5,298 nt of DNA from Pseudomonadota bacterium. GTDB taxonomy: Bacteria > Pseudomonadota > Alphaproteobacteria > Rhizobiales > Devosiaceae. Location: positions 1 through 5,298 of the forward strand of contig JAEZKB010000232.1 of assembly GCA_023415605.1 (NCBI GenBank), written 5' to 3'. A program made the translations under genes and the position numbers. The notes beneath the pieces are model-generated. The model ran no database searches, had not been told where the DNA came from, and saw only the letters and a list, made by a program, of their open reading frames with translations. Of the stretch, positions 5,249 to 5,298 are shown in pieces; position 1 is the stretch's first letter, and every line of letters starts with the position of its first letter.

Positions 5249-5298
5249 ATGGTTGTTGAGAACATCATGTACTTCGTGCTCGGCCTGCTTTCGGCCGG
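5249..5298 (+). CDS. Probable membrane-anchored protein, 5' end only
   Basis: Only 16 codons are inside the window: MVVENIMYFVLGLLSA. CGGAG at 5236-5240 lies 8 bp before the ATG and supports this start. The sequence begins a hydrophobic helix and resembles the N-terminus of conserved alphaproteobacterial membrane proteins that start ENIMYF-LG and continue into a long coiled coil. That comparison is from memory and rests on few residues, so the family call is tentative. The reading frame runs off the right edge of the window. Confidence 0.6.
   Translation, partial: MVVENIMYFVLGLLSA

Noticed and set aside
4447..5268. Open 273-residue minus-strand frame antisense to eipA
   Set aside because: It runs across eipA, its terminator and the intergenic region, with no recognisable domain. 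It is explained by high-GC codon bias of the real gene.
1..5298. Search for CRISPR arrays, insertion sequences, tRNA or rRNA genes
   Set aside because: No regularly spaced repeats, transposase motifs, terminal inverted repeats or cloverleaf-like sequences were seen by eye.

Overview
The window looks like chromosomal DNA from an alphaproteobacterium of the order Hyphomicrobiales (Rhizobiales). The evidence is a near-canonical CtrA, a ChpT phosphotransferase, a DUF1134/EipA-type periplasmic protein, high GC with alphaproteobacterial codon use, GANTC (CcrM-type) sites and TTAACCAT (CtrA-type) half-sites. A Devosia-like or related genus is my best guess, but this is inference, not proof. The neighbourhood resembles the Brucella abortus ctrA-chpT-eipA region (from memory, BAB1_1614, 1613 and 1612), with extra genes between.

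Layout, left to right. ctrA (51-758, +) is complete and ends at a strong intrinsic terminator (794-826). Two accessory genes on the same strand follow: an APH/choline-kinase-fold protein (859-1794) and a small secreted protein of unknown function (1888-2493). Facing them on the minus strand, read right to left, are a YHS-domain secreted protein (4372-3749), chpT (3680-3006) and a stand-alone receiver-domain response regulator (2877-2500). The convergent junction at about 2494-2499 is only 6 bp. A divergent promoter region (4373-4470) separates the YHS gene from eipA (4471-5043, +), which ends in a textbook terminator (5069-5097). A 205-bp intergenic stretch then holds an inverted repeat, a TTAACCAT half-site and a GANTC site. 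It leads into the first 16 codons of a probable membrane-anchored protein (5249 to the window end).

How the genes fit together. ChpT is the histidine phosphotransferase that carries phosphate from the hybrid kinase CckA to CtrA (and to CpdR). Both the transfer protein and its main target are therefore here, along with an orphan receiver just downstream of chpT that is a natural candidate for another partner of the relay. CtrA-like sites near eipA, the orphan receiver and the last gene suggest that the CtrA regulon is partly encoded next to its regulator, with envelope genes (eipA, YHS protein) as outputs.

I see no mobile element, CRISPR array, RNA gene or wholly new system. The interest lies in the local wiring: candidate CtrA and CcrM sites, the orphan receiver, and the unexplained secreted protein with an apparent internal duplication.
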